From Neobacillus mesonae (GTDB taxonomy: Bacteria > Bacillota > Bacilli > Bacillales > Cytobacillaceae): a stretch of 64,000 bases of DNA. The stretch lies in contig NZ_JAMBNQ010000007.1 of NCBI RefSeq assembly GCF_023715155.1, positions 89,591 through 153,590 on the forward strand, read 5' to 3'. Position 1 is the stretch's first letter. Every line of letters starts with the position of its first letter. Shown piece by piece: positions 47,021 through 55,344 of the stretch. The notes beneath the pieces are model-generated. The model did not search any database, was not told where the DNA came from, and worked only from the letters and a program-made list of their open reading frames with translations. A program made the position numbers and the translations under genes.

Positions 47021-48034
47021 ATGCAAATAGGAATATTGAGTACAGGCATTTATCTTCCGGAAAAACAGATAACAGGCAGTGAGATTGCTGAACTGGCAGG
47101 ACTTCCGTTAGAAGTTGTCGAAGAGAAACTGGGAATTAAGAAAAAGCGGATTCCAGGTCCCGAAGACCATACATGTCAGATGGGGATTATCGCGGCAAAG
47201 AAAGCAATCGAAAAGGCCGGGATTGACCCGCTTGATATTGACGTAGTGATCTATATTGGTGAAGAACATAAGGAATATCCGCTTTGGACAGCCGGAATTA
47301 AATTGCAGGAAGAAATCGGTGCTGTAAATGCCTGGGCCTTTGATACCGCGCTAAGATGCGGGACAACTGTCATGGCGTTAAAAGTGGCGAAAAGTTTGAT
47401 GCTCGCTGACCCTCAGGTTCAAACTGTGCTGCTTGCAGGCGGTTATCGGAATGTTGATTTTATTGATTACGAGAATCCAAGGACCCGGTTTATGTTTAAT
47501 CTTGGAGCCGGCGGCGGGGCGATTCTTTTGCAAAAAGGATATAATGAGAATCTTTTATTGGAAACAGAACTGATCACGGATGGATCTTTTTCAGAAGATG
47601 TGGTAGTGGTTGCAGGCGGTACAAAACACCCGATAACTAAAGAAGCGATTGACTCCCGCCTGAATAGGCTTGATGTCCTTGACCCCGAAGGGATGAAAAA
47701 GCGTTTGGAACAAAAGTCAATGGACAATTTTTTAAAGGTGATTCGCAAATCATTGCGGAAAAGCGGCTATTGTGAAGCAGATCTTTCTTATTTAGCGATT
47801 CTTCACATGAAAAAATCTGCCCACGAATATGTATTAAAAGAGCTTAGCCTGTCCGAAAAGCAGTCTATTTATCTGCAAGATTATGGTCATATAGGGCAAA
47901 TTGATCAGATTTTATCATTGGAGCTTGGTTTAGAGCAGGGAAAAATCAAGGACGGCGATGTGGTCGTGTTGGTGAGTGCCGGAATCGGATATGCTTGGGG
48001 AGCTGCAACCATTAAGTGGGGGAAGGGTGAGTAG
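47021..48034 (+). CDS. KAS III-like (thiolase-fold) protein with altered triad
   Basis: A 337-residue relative of 3-oxoacyl-ACP synthase III. ATG 47021 is chosen from three in-frame starts because AGGTGAT stands just ahead and ISTGIYLP-type N-termini are usual. The nucleophile is C113 (DTALRCGTTV). The second residue of the FabH triad is H262 (AILHMKKSAH), but the Asn of YGN is replaced by H290 (DYGHIGQID), giving Cys-His-His, closer to thiolases or HMG-CoA-synthase-like members. No acyl carrier protein is nearby, while an importer, an acyl-CoA ligase and an SDR are. It may condense or cleave a CoA ester; inference only. Confidence 0.85.
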   Translation: MQIGILSTGIYLPEKQITGSEIAELAGLPLEVVEEKLGIKKKRIPGPEDHTCQMGIIAAKKAIEKAGIDPLDIDVVIYIGEEHKEYPLWTAGIKLQEEIGAVNAWAFDTALRCGTTVMALKVAKSLMLADPQVQTVLLAGGYRNVDFIDYENPRTRFMFNLGAGGGAILLQKGYNENLLLETELITDGSFSEDVVVVAGGTKHPITKEAIDSRLNRLDVLDPEGMKKRLEQKSMDNFLKVIRKSLRKSGYCEADLSYLAILHMKKSAHEYVLKELSLSEKQSIYLQDYGHIGQIDQILSLELGLEQGKIKDGDVVVLVSAGIGYAWGAATIKWGKGE

Positions 48035-48035
48035 A

Positions 48036-48926
48036 ATGGCTATTATAACAATGAAAAAAGTGGATTTGCCAAATGGAGAGACCTTAACGTATAGGGAAAG
48101 GGAAGGCGGAGAGGTAAAGGTTTTATTCATTCATGGCAATATGACTTCATCCAAGCATTGGGATTTGGTCCTTGAAAATATGGATGCAAACTATAAGCTG
48201 TATGCTGTTGATTTAAGGGGATTTGGCGGTTCAAGCTACAACAGGCCTATCATGTCTATTAAAGATTTCTCAGATGATGTAAAGCTGTTTGTGGATGAAA
48301 TTGGGTTAAAAGACTTTGCTTTGGTTGGCTGGTCAACTGGAGGAGCGGTTGCCATGCAGTTTGCCGCAGATTATCAAGGATATTGCAATAAACTCATTTT
48401 ACTAGCGTCTGAATCCACCCGCGGTTACCCATTTGACGGGAAAATGAACGAACATGATACACCAAGACGGTTTACTTTACATGAAGAGATTAAGAAGGAT
48501 TTAATTCGAACGATTCCTGTGCAAACGGCCTATGATACAAATAATACGGAATTACTGAAACTAATTTGGAATGCTGTGATTTATACCCATAATCAGCCTT
48601 CGCCGGAACTTTATGATGAATATGTTCAGGACATGAGAACACAGAGGAATTTGGCCGAGGTTCACTATGCCAATAATACCTTTAATATCAGCCGCCATCA
48701 CAATGGTCTTGTTCAAGGGAATGGAAAAGTAGATTCCATTGATGTCCCAGTTCTGGTATTGCAGGGGGACAGGGATATGGTGATCATGAAGGAAATGACC
48801 AAAGAACTTGTAGAAGACTTAGGAGAAAAGGCAGTCTTCATCGAATTAAAAAATTGCGGACACTCTCCGTTAGTGGATGACCTGCCCCAATTATTACAAG
48901 CGATGACACAATTTTTGGAGGCGTAA
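48036..48926 (+). CDS. Alpha/beta hydrolase
   Basis: A 296-residue serine hydrolase. ATG 48036 overlaps the previous stop region and follows AAGGGTGAG. Oxyanion segment FIHGNMTSS, nucleophile elbow GWSTGG, Asp in QGDRDMV and His in NCGHSPL make a complete triad. A long cap region (residues about 135-225) is rich in Asn and His. Likely an ester, lactone or C-C hydrolase acting within the operon's pathway. No signal peptide. Confidence 0.88.
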   Translation: MAIITMKKVDLPNGETLTYREREGGEVKVLFIHGNMTSSKHWDLVLENMDANYKLYAVDLRGFGGSSYNRPIMSIKDFSDDVKLFVDEIGLKDFALVGWSTGGAVAMQFAADYQGYCNKLILLASESTRGYPFDGKMNEHDTPRRFTLHEEIKKDLIRTIPVQTAYDTNNTELLKLIWNAVIYTHNQPSPELYDEYVQDMRTQRNLAEVHYANNTFNISRHHNGLVQGNGKVDSIDVPVLVLQGDRDMVIMKEMTKELVEDLGEKAVFIELKNCGHSPLVDDLPQLLQAMTQFLEA

Positions 48927-48928
48927 AA

Positions 48929-49669
48929 ATGAGATTACAGGATAAAACAGCCATTATTACCGGAGCGGCAGGCGGAATTGGTTTCGCCGCTGCTAAGGTG
49001 TTTGCCCGGGAAGGTGCCAAGGTGGCATTGGCTGATTTTAATGAGGAACAAGGGGAAAAGTGTGCCCGTGAGTTGCAGAAAAAAGGCTATGAAGCCAGCT
49101 TCTTTCAAGTGAATGTTGCAGACCGTGAGAATGTGGATGAAATAGTCTCCAAGGTTCTGTCGTCCTTTGGAAAAATTGATATTCTCGTTAATAATGCTGG
49201 AATCACAAGAGATGCGATGCTCGCAAAGCTGTCAATTGAAGATTTTCAGAAAGTCTTGGATGTCAATTTAACAGGAGTCTTTCACTGCACACAAGCCGTA
49301 GTCCCCTCTATGATTGCTAACGGAAAAGGAAGAATTATCAATACATCATCTGTTTCCGGGGTCTATGGGAATGTTGGACAGACCAATTATGCGGCAACAA
49401 AAGCAGGGGTTGTCGGCATGACGAAAACATGGGCAAAGGAACTGGGCCGAAAAGGAATCAATGTTAATGCAGTGGCTCCTGGGTTCATCGAAACCGGCAT
49501 GACTGCAGCCGTTCCAGAAAAGGTGATGGCCCAATTGCTGCAAATGGTGCCGCTTGCCCGTCTAGGTAAGCCGGAGGATATCGCTAATGCCTATCTTTTC
49601 CTTGCTTCTGATGAAGCGAATTATATAAATGGAACAGTGCTGCATGTGGATGGCGGCATCATGATGTAA
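48929..49669 (+). CDS. SDR-family oxidoreductase, FabG/PhaB-like
   Basis: A 246-residue short-chain dehydrogenase with TGAAGGIG, NNAG, TSSVSGVYG and YAATKAG, closing HVDGGIMM. ADFN after the second strand hints at NAD(H) preference. It resembles 3-oxoacyl-ACP/acetoacetyl-CoA reductases. ATG follows GGAGG, two bases after the hydrolase stop. A reductase or dehydrogenase for a 3-hydroxyacyl-CoA fits the neighbouring KAS III-like gene. Confidence 0.9.
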   Translation: MRLQDKTAIITGAAGGIGFAAAKVFAREGAKVALADFNEEQGEKCARELQKKGYEASFFQVNVADRENVDEIVSKVLSSFGKIDILVNNAGITRDAMLAKLSIEDFQKVLDVNLTGVFHCTQAVVPSMIANGKGRIINTSSVSGVYGNVGQTNYAATKAGVVGMTKTWAKELGRKGINVNAVAPGFIETGMTAAVPEKVMAQLLQMVPLARLGKPEDIANAYLFLASDEANYINGTVLHVDGGIMM

Positions 49670-49674
49670 CCTTT

Positions 49675-49702
49675 AAAGCGACCTATAATCAGGTCGCTTT
49701 TT
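49675..49702 (+). terminator. Terminator of the importer-KAS III operon
   Basis: AAAGCGACCT-ATAATC-AGGTCGCTTT then TT. It ends the operon before the acyl-CoA ligase gene, which must have its own promoter or depend on read-through. Confidence 0.75.
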
Positions 49703-49880
49703 GTTTAAATGGTTGAGGTTCATAATTTACGTCGATCTATCATGAAGGCCGGTTTATCTTACCGCAAGCTAAGCCGCAAAAACTTCTCATCCCTGAAAGC
49801 CCGGGAATCATTCATTGTAACTGCCCTGCAACTGAAAATGAGTACAATTTTTTCATCTAGTAGTGAAGGGGCGATTGTCG

Positions 49881-51383
49881 GTGAGCTGGGAACTGGATTG
49901 GCTGGAGCATCGGGCGAGATTATCTTCTAAAAAGGAAGCCATTATAGATGAGTCTACGAATAAGGCATGGACATTTGGAGAACTAAATGATCGGGCAGCA
50001 TCAGCAGCCAGCTGGCTTCAAACGCAGGGCGTTAGAAAAGGAGACCGGATTGCACTTTTATCGCCCAACCATATCAGTTATTTCGATTTGTTGTTTGCCT
50101 GTGGAAAAATAGGGGCGATTTTTGTGCCGCTGAATTGGCGCTTATCGATTCAGGAAATAAAGGAAATTATAGCGGATTGCACACCCGTTATATTAGGTGT
50201 CCATCTTCAATTTGAGGAATTGTTTGAAGAGCTGAAGGCAGCCGGGATAACCTATTTTAATGTCGGGGATATAAAGTATGAGAAAGAGGTTATTTCCCTT
50301 AATCATCATGGCTTTTCCGCAGAAATAAATGAGACGGACCCGCTTTTAATGATTTATACGGGCGGAACAACCGGGAAACCCAAAGGTGTGGTATTAAGCC
50401 ACCAATCGGTATTCTGGAATGCACTTAATACAATCACCAGCTGGAGCCTGTCAAAAGATGATGTAACCGTAAATTATATGCCGATGTTTCATACCGGAGG
50501 GCTGAATGCCTTAAGTATTCCTATCTTAATGATGGGCGGAACGGTTGTCATTGGAGAATCCTTTACAGGTAAAAAAGCAGTAGATTCCTTGAACCGCTAC
50601 CACTGCACAATCATTCTTCTTGTACCAACAATGTACCATTTGCTGATTCAAACAAAGGAATTTCAAAAAAGTTCATTCCCTTCTATGAAAATTTTTTTAT
50701 CAGGTGCGGCTCCATGTCCTTTGCCGATTTATGAGGCCTTTCAAAAAAAGGGTTTAGCTTTTAAAGAAGGATACGGTCTCACTGAGGCGGGGCCGAATAA
50801 TTTTTACATCAGCCCAAAGGAGGCAGCAGAAAAAAGGGGTTCTGTTGGCAAGCCGATGCTGTTCAATTCGATAAAATTACTAAAAGAGGATGGCAGTGAA
50901 ACAGGGCCAAACGAGGTTGGCGAACTTTTAATAAAAGGAAAACATGGCTTTTCATTTTATTGGAACCGTGAACAGGAGACCAGAAAGACTGTAAAAAATG
51001 GCTGGATTCATACAGGGGATTTAGCCAAAAAAGATGAAGAAGGTTTTTATTATATTGTCGGACGGAAAAAGGATATGATCATTACAGGCGGTGAAAATGT
51101 GTATCCACTTGAAATTGAGCATTGGATTTCCAGCCACCCCTATGTTGATTCGGCAGCGGTCATCGGCCTTCCTGATGAGAAGTGGGGAGAAATGGTTACG
51201 GCATTTATCGTACTGAAACATACTTCATCTGTAAGTGAAGAGGAATTAAAAGAATACTGCAGCCGGAAGCTTGGGCGTTATAAAGTTCCAAAACGGTTCT
51301 TTTTTGTGAAAGAACTTCCGAAAACTCATGTTGGAAAAATTGATAAAAAGAAGTTGAAGGAATTAAGCGATCAAATAAAATGA
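49881..51383 (+). CDS. Acyl-CoA synthetase (AMP-forming)
   Basis: A 500-residue ANL-superfamily ligase. GTG start 49881 follows AAGGGGCG and gives the usual beginning MSWELDWLEHRA; an earlier GTG (49863) precedes this site. MIYTGGTTGKPKG is the phosphate loop, YGLTEAGPNN the A5 motif, HTGDLAKKDEEG A7, GRKKDMIITGGENVYP the hinge and KTHVGKIDKKK the catalytic Lys. Probably supplies the CoA ester used by the upstream KAS III-like, hydrolase and SDR proteins. Confidence 0.92.
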   Translation: MSWELDWLEHRARLSSKKEAIIDESTNKAWTFGELNDRAASAASWLQTQGVRKGDRIALLSPNHISYFDLLFACGKIGAIFVPLNWRLSIQEIKEIIADCTPVILGVHLQFEELFEELKAAGITYFNVGDIKYEKEVISLNHHGFSAEINETDPLLMIYTGGTTGKPKGVVLSHQSVFWNALNTITSWSLSKDDVTVNYMPMFHTGGLNALSIPILMMGGTVVIGESFTGKKAVDSLNRYHCTIILLVPTMYHLLIQTKEFQKSSFPSMKIFLSGAAPCPLPIYEAFQKKGLAFKEGYGLTEAGPNNFYISPKEAAEKRGSVGKPMLFNSIKLLKEDGSETGPNEVGELLIKGKHGFSFYWNREQETRKTVKNGWIHTGDLAKKDEEGFYYIVGRKKDMIITGGENVYPLEIEHWISSHPYVDSAAVIGLPDEKWGEMVTAFIVLKHTSSVSEEELKEYCSRKLGRYKVPKRFFFVKELPKTHVGKIDKKKLKELSDQIK

Positions 51384-51393
51384 ATACCAGATT

Positions 51394-51440
51394 AAAGAGC
51401 TGTATACATTTTCCATGGCTAAGGAATGTATACAGCTTTT
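51394..51440. terminator. Bidirectional terminator
   Basis: AAAGAGCTGTATACATT and AATGTATACAGCTTTT form a long stem around 13 bases, serving the ligase gene and the small minus-strand gene. Confidence 0.85.
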
Positions 51441-51459
51441 TAGTTTTGAAAAAGGAAGG

Positions 51460-51603
51460 TTACTCTTTTATTCCATGCAGCCATTCTTGATAACACTCAC
51501 TGCACAGGGTTTCATCTCTTTCTTGGTTTGAAGTAATAAATGAAACAGTATGTGTCTGTCTTTCTTCAATATTATTGGTACAGTAAAAGCATTTTTCAGC
51601 CAT
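51460..51603 (-). CDS. Small zinc-ribbon-like protein
   Basis: A 47-residue protein, ATG 51603 after AGGGGAAG. Two Cys pairs, C5-x2-C8 (KCFYCTN) and C34-x2-C37 (LCSECYQEW), suggest a bound zinc. Not tied to a named family. It lies 12 bases after the coat-protein gene on the same strand and may be co-expressed with it during sporulation. Confidence 0.75.
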   Translation of the reverse strand: MAEKCFYCTNNIEERQTHTVSFITSNQERDETLCSECYQEWLHGIKE

Positions 51604-51615
51604 GTAATTCTTCCC

Positions 51616-51924
51616 CTATTGTTGTAAATTATTTGCAATGTTTATAGCTGTATCTGCAGTATTCAAGTCCAGTGTGAGCTGTTCACTTAAATCGTGTGGA
51701 TGGTGATATCCTTTTGCTATCATATAATTGGTAATTTTTTCATGTGTCGCAATAGCATCATTTAATTGCTGTCTTAATGCTGCCTTTAGTTCAGGCGTCG
51801 CGGTTTCAGTTATTGCAACGGCATAATTCCTTATAGCTGCTTTTGCGGAAATAAGAAAGTCTGTCGCAATGACCTGATCCGTTAATCCGCCCATTCCCAT
51901 GAGATTCTGGATTAGTTGATTCAT
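51616..51924 (-). CDS. yraD: Spore coat protein, CotF family (YraD-like)
   Basis: A 102-residue four-helix protein of the CotF family, ferritin-like in fold. ATDFLISAKAAIRNYAVAITETATPELKAALRQQL is the family core, and GYHHPHDLSEQL its end. Overlaps the next gene upstream by four bases. Its opposite-strand counterpart at 52486 is a clear paralogue. Expected in the mother cell during sporulation. Confidence 0.8.
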   Translation of the reverse strand: MNQLIQNLMGMGGLTDQVIATDFLISAKAAIRNYAVAITETATPELKAALRQQLNDAIATHEKITNYMIAKGYHHPHDLSEQLTLDLNTADTAINIANNLQQ

Positions 51925-52127
51925 ATACGCTCCTCCCGATTGGTGACCAAACTTTGGATCTGCTGAATATGTTGAATTCCTAAAGCAGCATCGGCCTCCA
52001 TCATCATCCGTAATTCCTCATCCTGGGCTAATTTACTCATGGTGGTGGTTTTGGTTAAACAAAGATTCTTAAAGGCCAATAATTCATGTAAATCCAATGT
52101 TTCATGTAGTGCTAAATACTTTGCCAT
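51921..52127 (-). CDS. yraE: Small coat-associated protein (YraE-like)
   Basis: A 68-residue helical protein with LALHETLDLHELLAFKNLCLTK, almost the same as LAPHETLETHELINFKTVCLLK in the plus-strand gene at 52268. It equals the N-terminal part of CotF; the next gene supplies the C-terminal part. ATG follows GGAGG. Confidence 0.75.
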   Translation of the reverse strand: MAKYLALHETLDLHELLAFKNLCLTKTTTMSKLAQDEELRMMMEADAALGIQHIQQIQSLVTNREERI

Positions 52128-52267
52128 CTAGTTGTCCTCCGATATTTCCGATACTTTTTCACCTTTATATTCTCTAAGCAATCAATTGATTATTCATACA
52201 AATAACCTGAATAAAGGAAAATAAGTAAGGGGGAAAATAAGTTTGAATGAATCTGGAGGTGAGCGTA
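52128..52267. promoter_or_regulatory. Divergent control region of the coat genes
   Basis: 140 bases between outward-facing coat genes. TTCATACAAATA (about 52193-52204) looks like a SigE/SigK -10 element for the plus-strand genes, but the -35 part is unclear. AGGGGGAAAA near 52230 precedes no good start; the gene uses GGAGG at about 52255. Confidence 0.35.
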
Positions 52268-52471
52268 TTGGGTAATCTGGCGCCGCATGAGACACTGGAA
52301 ACACATGAGCTGATAAACTTTAAAACCGTTTGTTTACTAAAATCAAAGCTGATGCAGGGAATCTGTTTTGATAATGAACTGAAAGCACTGATGGAAAAAG
52401 ATGTACAGCAATCAAAACGCGATATGAATGAATTGATACAGTTTTATAAAGAAAGCCAGCTCTTACAATAA
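52268..52471 (+). CDS. yraG: Small coat-associated protein (YraG-like)
   Basis: A 67-residue helical protein, paralogue of the minus-strand gene at 51921. TTG 52268 is preferred because GGAGG lies 8 bases ahead and the protein then begins MGNLAPHETLETHELINF, in step with its paralogue. Followed after 14 bases by the CotF-family gene. Confidence 0.75.
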   Translation: MGNLAPHETLETHELINFKTVCLLKSKLMQGICFDNELKALMEKDVQQSKRDMNELIQFYKESQLLQ

Positions 52472-52485
52472 TGAGGTGATATGTT

Positions 52486-52845
52486 ATGGAAGACTTTTTA
52501 GACCCGCGAAATGCAGAGGGAATGCCGAACCTGGCCGATTCTGCCATTGCGATGGATTTCTTGCTTGGAGTAAAAACAGGGATTCGGAATTATGGCTTTG
52601 CCATTACCGAGACTGCACACCCGGAACTGAGAAAGATTTTGCATAAACAGATGGAAGCAGCCATTGACCTGCATACGGAAATTTCCGATTTAATGATCAA
52701 AAAAGGCTGGTTGAATCCGCATAATATCAAGGAACAAGTCCCGGTTGACCTAAAGGCTGCAGAAACCGCCATTCAAATTTCGGAGCTTAATCTTTTTCCA
52801 AAAGATACGGACCGCCGCGGCATGTTTGCTACACCAAATCAATAA
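52486..52845 (+). CDS. yraF: Spore coat protein, CotF family (YraF-like)
   Basis: A 119-residue CotF-family protein with SAIAMDFLLGVKTGIRNYGFA and ITETAHPELRKILHKQ, matching its paralogue at 51616. ATG follows GAGGTGAT. Lies between yraG and adhB as in the B. subtilis yraG-yraF-adhB order. Confidence 0.8.
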   Translation: MEDFLDPRNAEGMPNLADSAIAMDFLLGVKTGIRNYGFAITETAHPELRKILHKQMEAAIDLHTEISDLMIKKGWLNPHNIKEQVPVDLKAAETAIQISELNLFPKDTDRRGMFATPNQ

Positions 52846-52860
52846 TGGAAGGGAGGATAT

Positions 52861-54000
52861 ATGATGAAGGCTGTTACATACCAGGGCATTAAAAATGTAG
52901 AGGTTCGGGAAGTTAAGGACCCGGCAATTAAAAATGCAGATGATATCATTGTAAAAATTACAACTTCGGCCATCTGCGGTTCCGATTTACACTTGATCCA
53001 TGCCATGATTCCTAACCTGCCGACAGATTATGTAATTGGACATGAACCCATGGGGATTGTGGAGGAAGTCGGCCCGGAGGTGAATAATTTAAAGAAGGGA
53101 GATCGAGTGATTATCCCCTTCAATGTATGCTGTGGTCATTGTTGGTACTGCACACATGATTTAACAAGTCAATGTGATAATGGAAATCCGCATGGCCAAG
53201 GAGCCGGATTCTTTGGATATTCGGAAACAACTGGCGGTTATGCCGGCGGTCAGGCAGAATATATGCGTGTCCCGTTTGGAAACTTTACCCCTTTTAAACT
53301 TCCAGAAAATTGTGAAGTGGAGGACGAAAAATTGGTGCTGCTTGCCGATGTGATTCCTACTTCTTACTGGAGTGTAGATCATGCCGGCGTTAAAGATGGA
53401 GACACTGTGATCATACTCGGCTGCGGACCGATTGGTCTTATGGCACAAAAATTCGCCTGGTTAAAAGGGGCAAAGCGGGTTATTGCGGTGGATTATGTCG
53501 GCTATCGTTTAGAGCATGCCAAAAGGACAAACAAAGTGGAAATAGTAAATTTTGAGGATCATGAAAATGTGGGAGATTTTCTGCTCGAGATGACCCAAGG
53601 TGGGGCAGATGTGGTCATTGACGCGGTCGGAATGGACGGGAAAATGACGCCTCTCGAGTTCCTCGCATCCGGGATGAAACTGCAAGGCGGAACGATGAGT
53701 GCCATTGTCATTGCCAGCCAATGTGTTCGAAAGGGTGGAACCATTCAAATTACCGGCGTATATGGAGGCCGGTATAATGCCTTTCCACTGGGGGATATTT
53801 TTCAACGCAATGTGGATTTGAAAATGGGACAGGCACCGGTGATCCCTTATATGCCGGCATTATACAACATGATTAATAAAGGGGAATTTGACCCAAGTGA
53901 CATTATTACTCATGTTCTGCCGCTTCAGGAAGCAAAGCACGGGTATGAGGTATTTGATACCAAAATGGAAGATTGTATTAAAGTGGTGCTGAAACCATAG
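52861..54000 (+). CDS. adhB: Zinc-type alcohol dehydrogenase
   Basis: A 379-residue medium-chain dehydrogenase. Catalytic zinc ligands lie in ICGSDLH and GHEPMG; structural zinc is held by CCGHCWYCTHDLTSQC. The NAD loop is LGCGPIGLMAQ with Asp in AVDYVGYR. Close in length and context to B. subtilis AdhB, whose gene is set among coat genes; glutathione-independent formaldehyde dehydrogenase-like members share this form. ATG pair after GGGAGG; the second ATG (52864) is also possible. Confidence 0.88.
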   Translation: MMKAVTYQGIKNVEVREVKDPAIKNADDIIVKITTSAICGSDLHLIHAMIPNLPTDYVIGHEPMGIVEEVGPEVNNLKKGDRVIIPFNVCCGHCWYCTHDLTSQCDNGNPHGQGAGFFGYSETTGGYAGGQAEYMRVPFGNFTPFKLPENCEVEDEKLVLLADVIPTSYWSVDHAGVKDGDTVIILGCGPIGLMAQKFAWLKGAKRVIAVDYVGYRLEHAKRTNKVEIVNFEDHENVGDFLLEMTQGGADVVIDAVGMDGKMTPLEFLASGMKLQGGTMSAIVIASQCVRKGGTIQITGVYGGRYNAFPLGDIFQRNVDLKMGQAPVIPYMPALYNMINKGEFDPSDIITHVLPLQEAKHGYEVFDTKMEDCIKVVLKP

Positions 54001-54007
54001 CAGTTAC

Positions 54008-54042
54008 GGGCTGATCCCTCATAAGATCAGCCTTATTTTTTT
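54008..54042 (+). terminator. Terminator of adhB
   Basis: GGCTGATC pairs with GATCAGCC, followed by TTATTTTTTT. Confidence 0.85.
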
Positions 54043-54048
54043 CAGTAA

Positions 54049-54933
54049 TTAAATAAACGCTGCGGCCTTTTCAATAAAAAGTTTTGATAGAATGGATTGG
54101 GTTTTATTAATATTGTATACAAGATAAAAATATCGTTCATCATTGAAACCGTCTATGTGGTGCATTTTTAACAATTGGTTTTGTGCATATTCTTTTGCGG
54201 CAATTTCGGAATGAATCGCAATCCCGATATCCTGCATGACAAATTGCATTAAACTTTGCCCTGAATCAGTGTAGGCGATAATATTTAATTCGTCCTTTGT
54301 CATATTGCTTTCCCTCAGCAGCCTCTCAATCATCGCATTAGTCCCGGAATCTGAGTTTCTCATGATGAAAGGATACTGTGCCATTTGATGAATATTCACC
54401 GGGCCCTCTAGTTCCATCTGATTTGAAGTGATGAGGACGAGCTTTTCTTTTAACAATGGGATGTATTGAAGTTTGTCACTTTCGTATTGATTTCCCACAA
54501 TTCCTATATCCGCAGTCCCATTCAGAATCCGTTCAACAGCATTTTTGGAAGAGGATTGGTCAATGTGAAAAATGGCATTGGGATATTCGTCTCTAAACTT
54601 TTTCACCATTTTTGGCAGCAGAAACTGACCTGGAACGGAGCTTGCTGCCAAATGAATATTTCCACGAAAATCATTCATCCCTTGCTTTAAGTCCAGTAAT
54701 GCTTGATCTTTTATTAACAGAAGTTTTAAGGCCCATTGATAAAGACGTTCCCCATAAGGAGTTACAATTGTTTCTCTCCCTACCCTGTCAAACAGTTTGA
54801 CGTCAAGCATTTTTTCCAATGCATGAATATGAGAGCTGACAGTGGATTGGCTCAAATAAACATCTTCGGCGGCCTTTGAAAAACTCTTATGTTCCACCAC
54901 TTTTGTAAAAACATACAGCTGATGTAAATCCAT
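54049..54933 (-). CDS. LysR-family transcriptional regulator
   Basis: A 294-residue LysR regulator. The N-terminal helix-turn-helix reads KSFSKAAEDVYLSQSTVSSHI, and the effector domain starts about residue 88 (GNIHLAASSVPGQFLLP). The set GNIHLAASSxPGQ...LLP and the late NIIAYTDSGQS are like CysB/CysL-type regulators of sulfur use in Gram-positives. ATG follows AAGGAGAAC. Read away from the TusA/DsrE/OsmC/MetE operon, which it most likely controls through the palindromes between them. Confidence 0.9.
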   Translation of the reverse strand: MDLHQLYVFTKVVEHKSFSKAAEDVYLSQSTVSSHIHALEKMLDVKLFDRVGRETIVTPYGERLYQWALKLLLIKDQALLDLKQGMNDFRGNIHLAASSVPGQFLLPKMVKKFRDEYPNAIFHIDQSSSKNAVERILNGTADIGIVGNQYESDKLQYIPLLKEKLVLITSNQMELEGPVNIHQMAQYPFIMRNSDSGTNAMIERLLRESNMTKDELNIIAYTDSGQSLMQFVMQDIGIAIHSEIAAKEYAQNQLLKMHHIDGFNDERYFYLVYNINKTQSILSKLFIEKAAAFI

Positions 54934-54986
54934 CGGAATGTTCTCCTTTTATATTCATATAATCGATTAGTAGAAATTTATAAAAT

Positions 54987-55005
54987 AGATAAATTGAATT
55001 TATCT
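54987..55005. promoter_or_regulatory. Palindrome between LysR gene and sulfur operon
   Basis: AGATAAA-TTGAA-TTTATCT, a perfect 7-5-7 inverted repeat of the LysR kind (T-N11-A type). A second palindrome, TAATCGATTA, lies at 54960-54969. The TATAAT box of the operon follows at 55022-55027, so binding at 54987 would touch the -35 zone. Confidence 0.6.
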
Positions 55006-55069
55006 TAGTGTACCACTTTTTTATAATGAAATAATGGTAATAGAATATATTTTTAGAGGGGAGGTATAT

Positions 55070-55303
55070 ATGACGGCACAAGAAGATTTACTTTATGATG
55101 CTGGTCCCGCAGGCTGCGGCGAATTGATTATGAATTTGTTCATAACTATGAAAAAAATGGAGAGAGGGCAAATAATTAAAGTGATTTCCTATGATCCGGG
55201 AGCCAGAGAAGATATTCCCGCCTGGTGCAGACTGCAAAATCATACTCTCCTTGAACGCCATGATTTTGGCAAAACGAGTCATTACTATATTGAAAAAGGT
55301 TAA
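55070..55303 (+). CDS. TusA-like sulfur-carrier protein
   Basis: A 77-residue protein of the TusA/SirA fold. ATG 55070 follows GGGGAGG. The sulfur-carrying Cys is C16, but the usual C-P-x-P helix cap is changed to C-G-E-L (GPAGCGELI). The rest, KKMERGQIIKVISYDPGAREDIPAWCRL, is typical, with a second Cys at 53. TusA proteins pass persulfide sulfur between enzymes. First gene of a four-gene operon. Confidence 0.85.
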   Translation: MTAQEDLLYDAGPAGCGELIMNLFITMKKMERGQIIKVISYDPGAREDIPAWCRLQNHTLLERHDFGKTSHYYIEKG

Positions 55304-55344
55304 CCACTGCCGCTTACATAATAAATTAACGGAGGAATGAAACG

